From Dehalococcoidia bacterium (GTDB taxonomy: Bacteria > Chloroflexota > Dehalococcoidia > JACVQG01), in NCBI GenBank assembly GCA_015661045.1, contig JACVQG010000086.1, positions 1 to 6,418 on the forward strand: a stretch of DNA of 6,418 bases. The letters run 5' to 3'. Shown in pieces: positions 6,241 through 6,418 of this stretch. Within the stretch, counting starts at the first letter, position 1, and every line of letters begins with the position of its first letter. The notes beneath the pieces are model-generated. The model was not told the origin of the DNA, did not search any database, and worked only from the letters and a program-made list of their open reading frames with translations. The translations under genes and the position numbers were made by a program.

Positions 6241-6418
6241 TTATTTTTTACCAAAGATTTGCTCTGTAATACCGGATTTTAAGTCTATATTAGACTGTTC
6301 TGCCGCTTCCCATGTCCGGTTCCATATCTTAGTAGGGGTCATTTTGACTTTCGCTGGGGTGAAATCTGGCATATCTTTCCTGAGAGGCATAGCGCCAACT
6401 GTCTTGTTGTAGGCTTCC
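6241..6418 (-). CDS. SBP-E: C-terminal fragment of a fifth solute-binding lipoprotein (cut by window edge)
   Basis: An open frame entering from the right edge gives 58 residues and a TAA stop at 6241-6243. It aligns with the tail of SBP-D: an AY(N)K stretch, LRKDMPDF against VRKDVDNY, then W-R-E-AAE-SN and the final ITEQIFGKK against IAESIFGKR. It is therefore the end of another extracellular solute-binding protein, of the SBP-D subgroup rather than A-C. The signal peptide, tether and ligand loop lie outside the window, so nothing can be said of its substrate or of whether the gene is intact. As the most upstream gene seen, it may lead an E-D-C transcription unit. Confidence 0.82.
   Translation of the reverse strand, partial: EAYNKTVGAMPLRKDMPDFTPAKVKMTPTKIWNRTWEAAEQSNIDLKSGITEQIFGKK

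Overview
Every gene in this 6.4 kb window lies on the minus strand, so transcription runs from high to low coordinates. The order is: the 3' end of a solute-binding lipoprotein gene cut by the right edge (6241-6418), four complete paralogous solute-binding lipoprotein genes (4978-6153, 3757-4893, 2439-3575, 1117-2247; called SBP-D, C, B and A here, with the cut gene SBP-E), and the 5' part of mfd, the transcription-repair coupling factor gene (1-929, running off the left edge).

The five SBPs resemble the periplasmic-type, iron(III)/AfuA-FbpA-like extracellular solute-binding proteins of ABC transporters. Each complete one has a lipoprotein signal peptide ending in a lipobox cysteine, a Pro/Ala-rich tether of about 30 residues, and a two-lobed binding domain. 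They form two subgroups: A, B and C are close relatives (A and B about three-quarters identical by eye), while D and the E fragment share a different C-terminal tail. No permease or ATPase gene is in the window. The partners may lie beyond 6418, or these SBPs may feed a transporter encoded elsewhere.

The spacers show how the array grew and how it may be expressed. The C-B and B-A spacers are homologous end to end: a 3' UTR with an identical 30-bp block, a GC-rich intrinsic terminator whose stem changes but keeps perfect pairing, a T-rich tract, an extended -10 promoter and a Shine-Dalgarno sequence. The duplication unit was therefore gene plus spacer, and genes B and A probably each have their own promoter and terminator. 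The E-D and D-C spacers are under 90 bp with no clear terminator, which suggests co-transcription of E, D and C, ending at the terminator after C. A further strong hairpin separates SBP-A from mfd, which has its own likely promoter.

The organism is a bacterium of medium GC content. The monoderm-style lipoproteins with Pro/Ala tethers and the expansion of such SBPs would fit Chloroflexota (Dehalococcoidia-like) or a clostridial-type Firmicute. This is a guess from style, not something the sequence proves. Nothing in the window looks like a wholly new system; the main interest is the tandem expansion and divergence of the SBPs.
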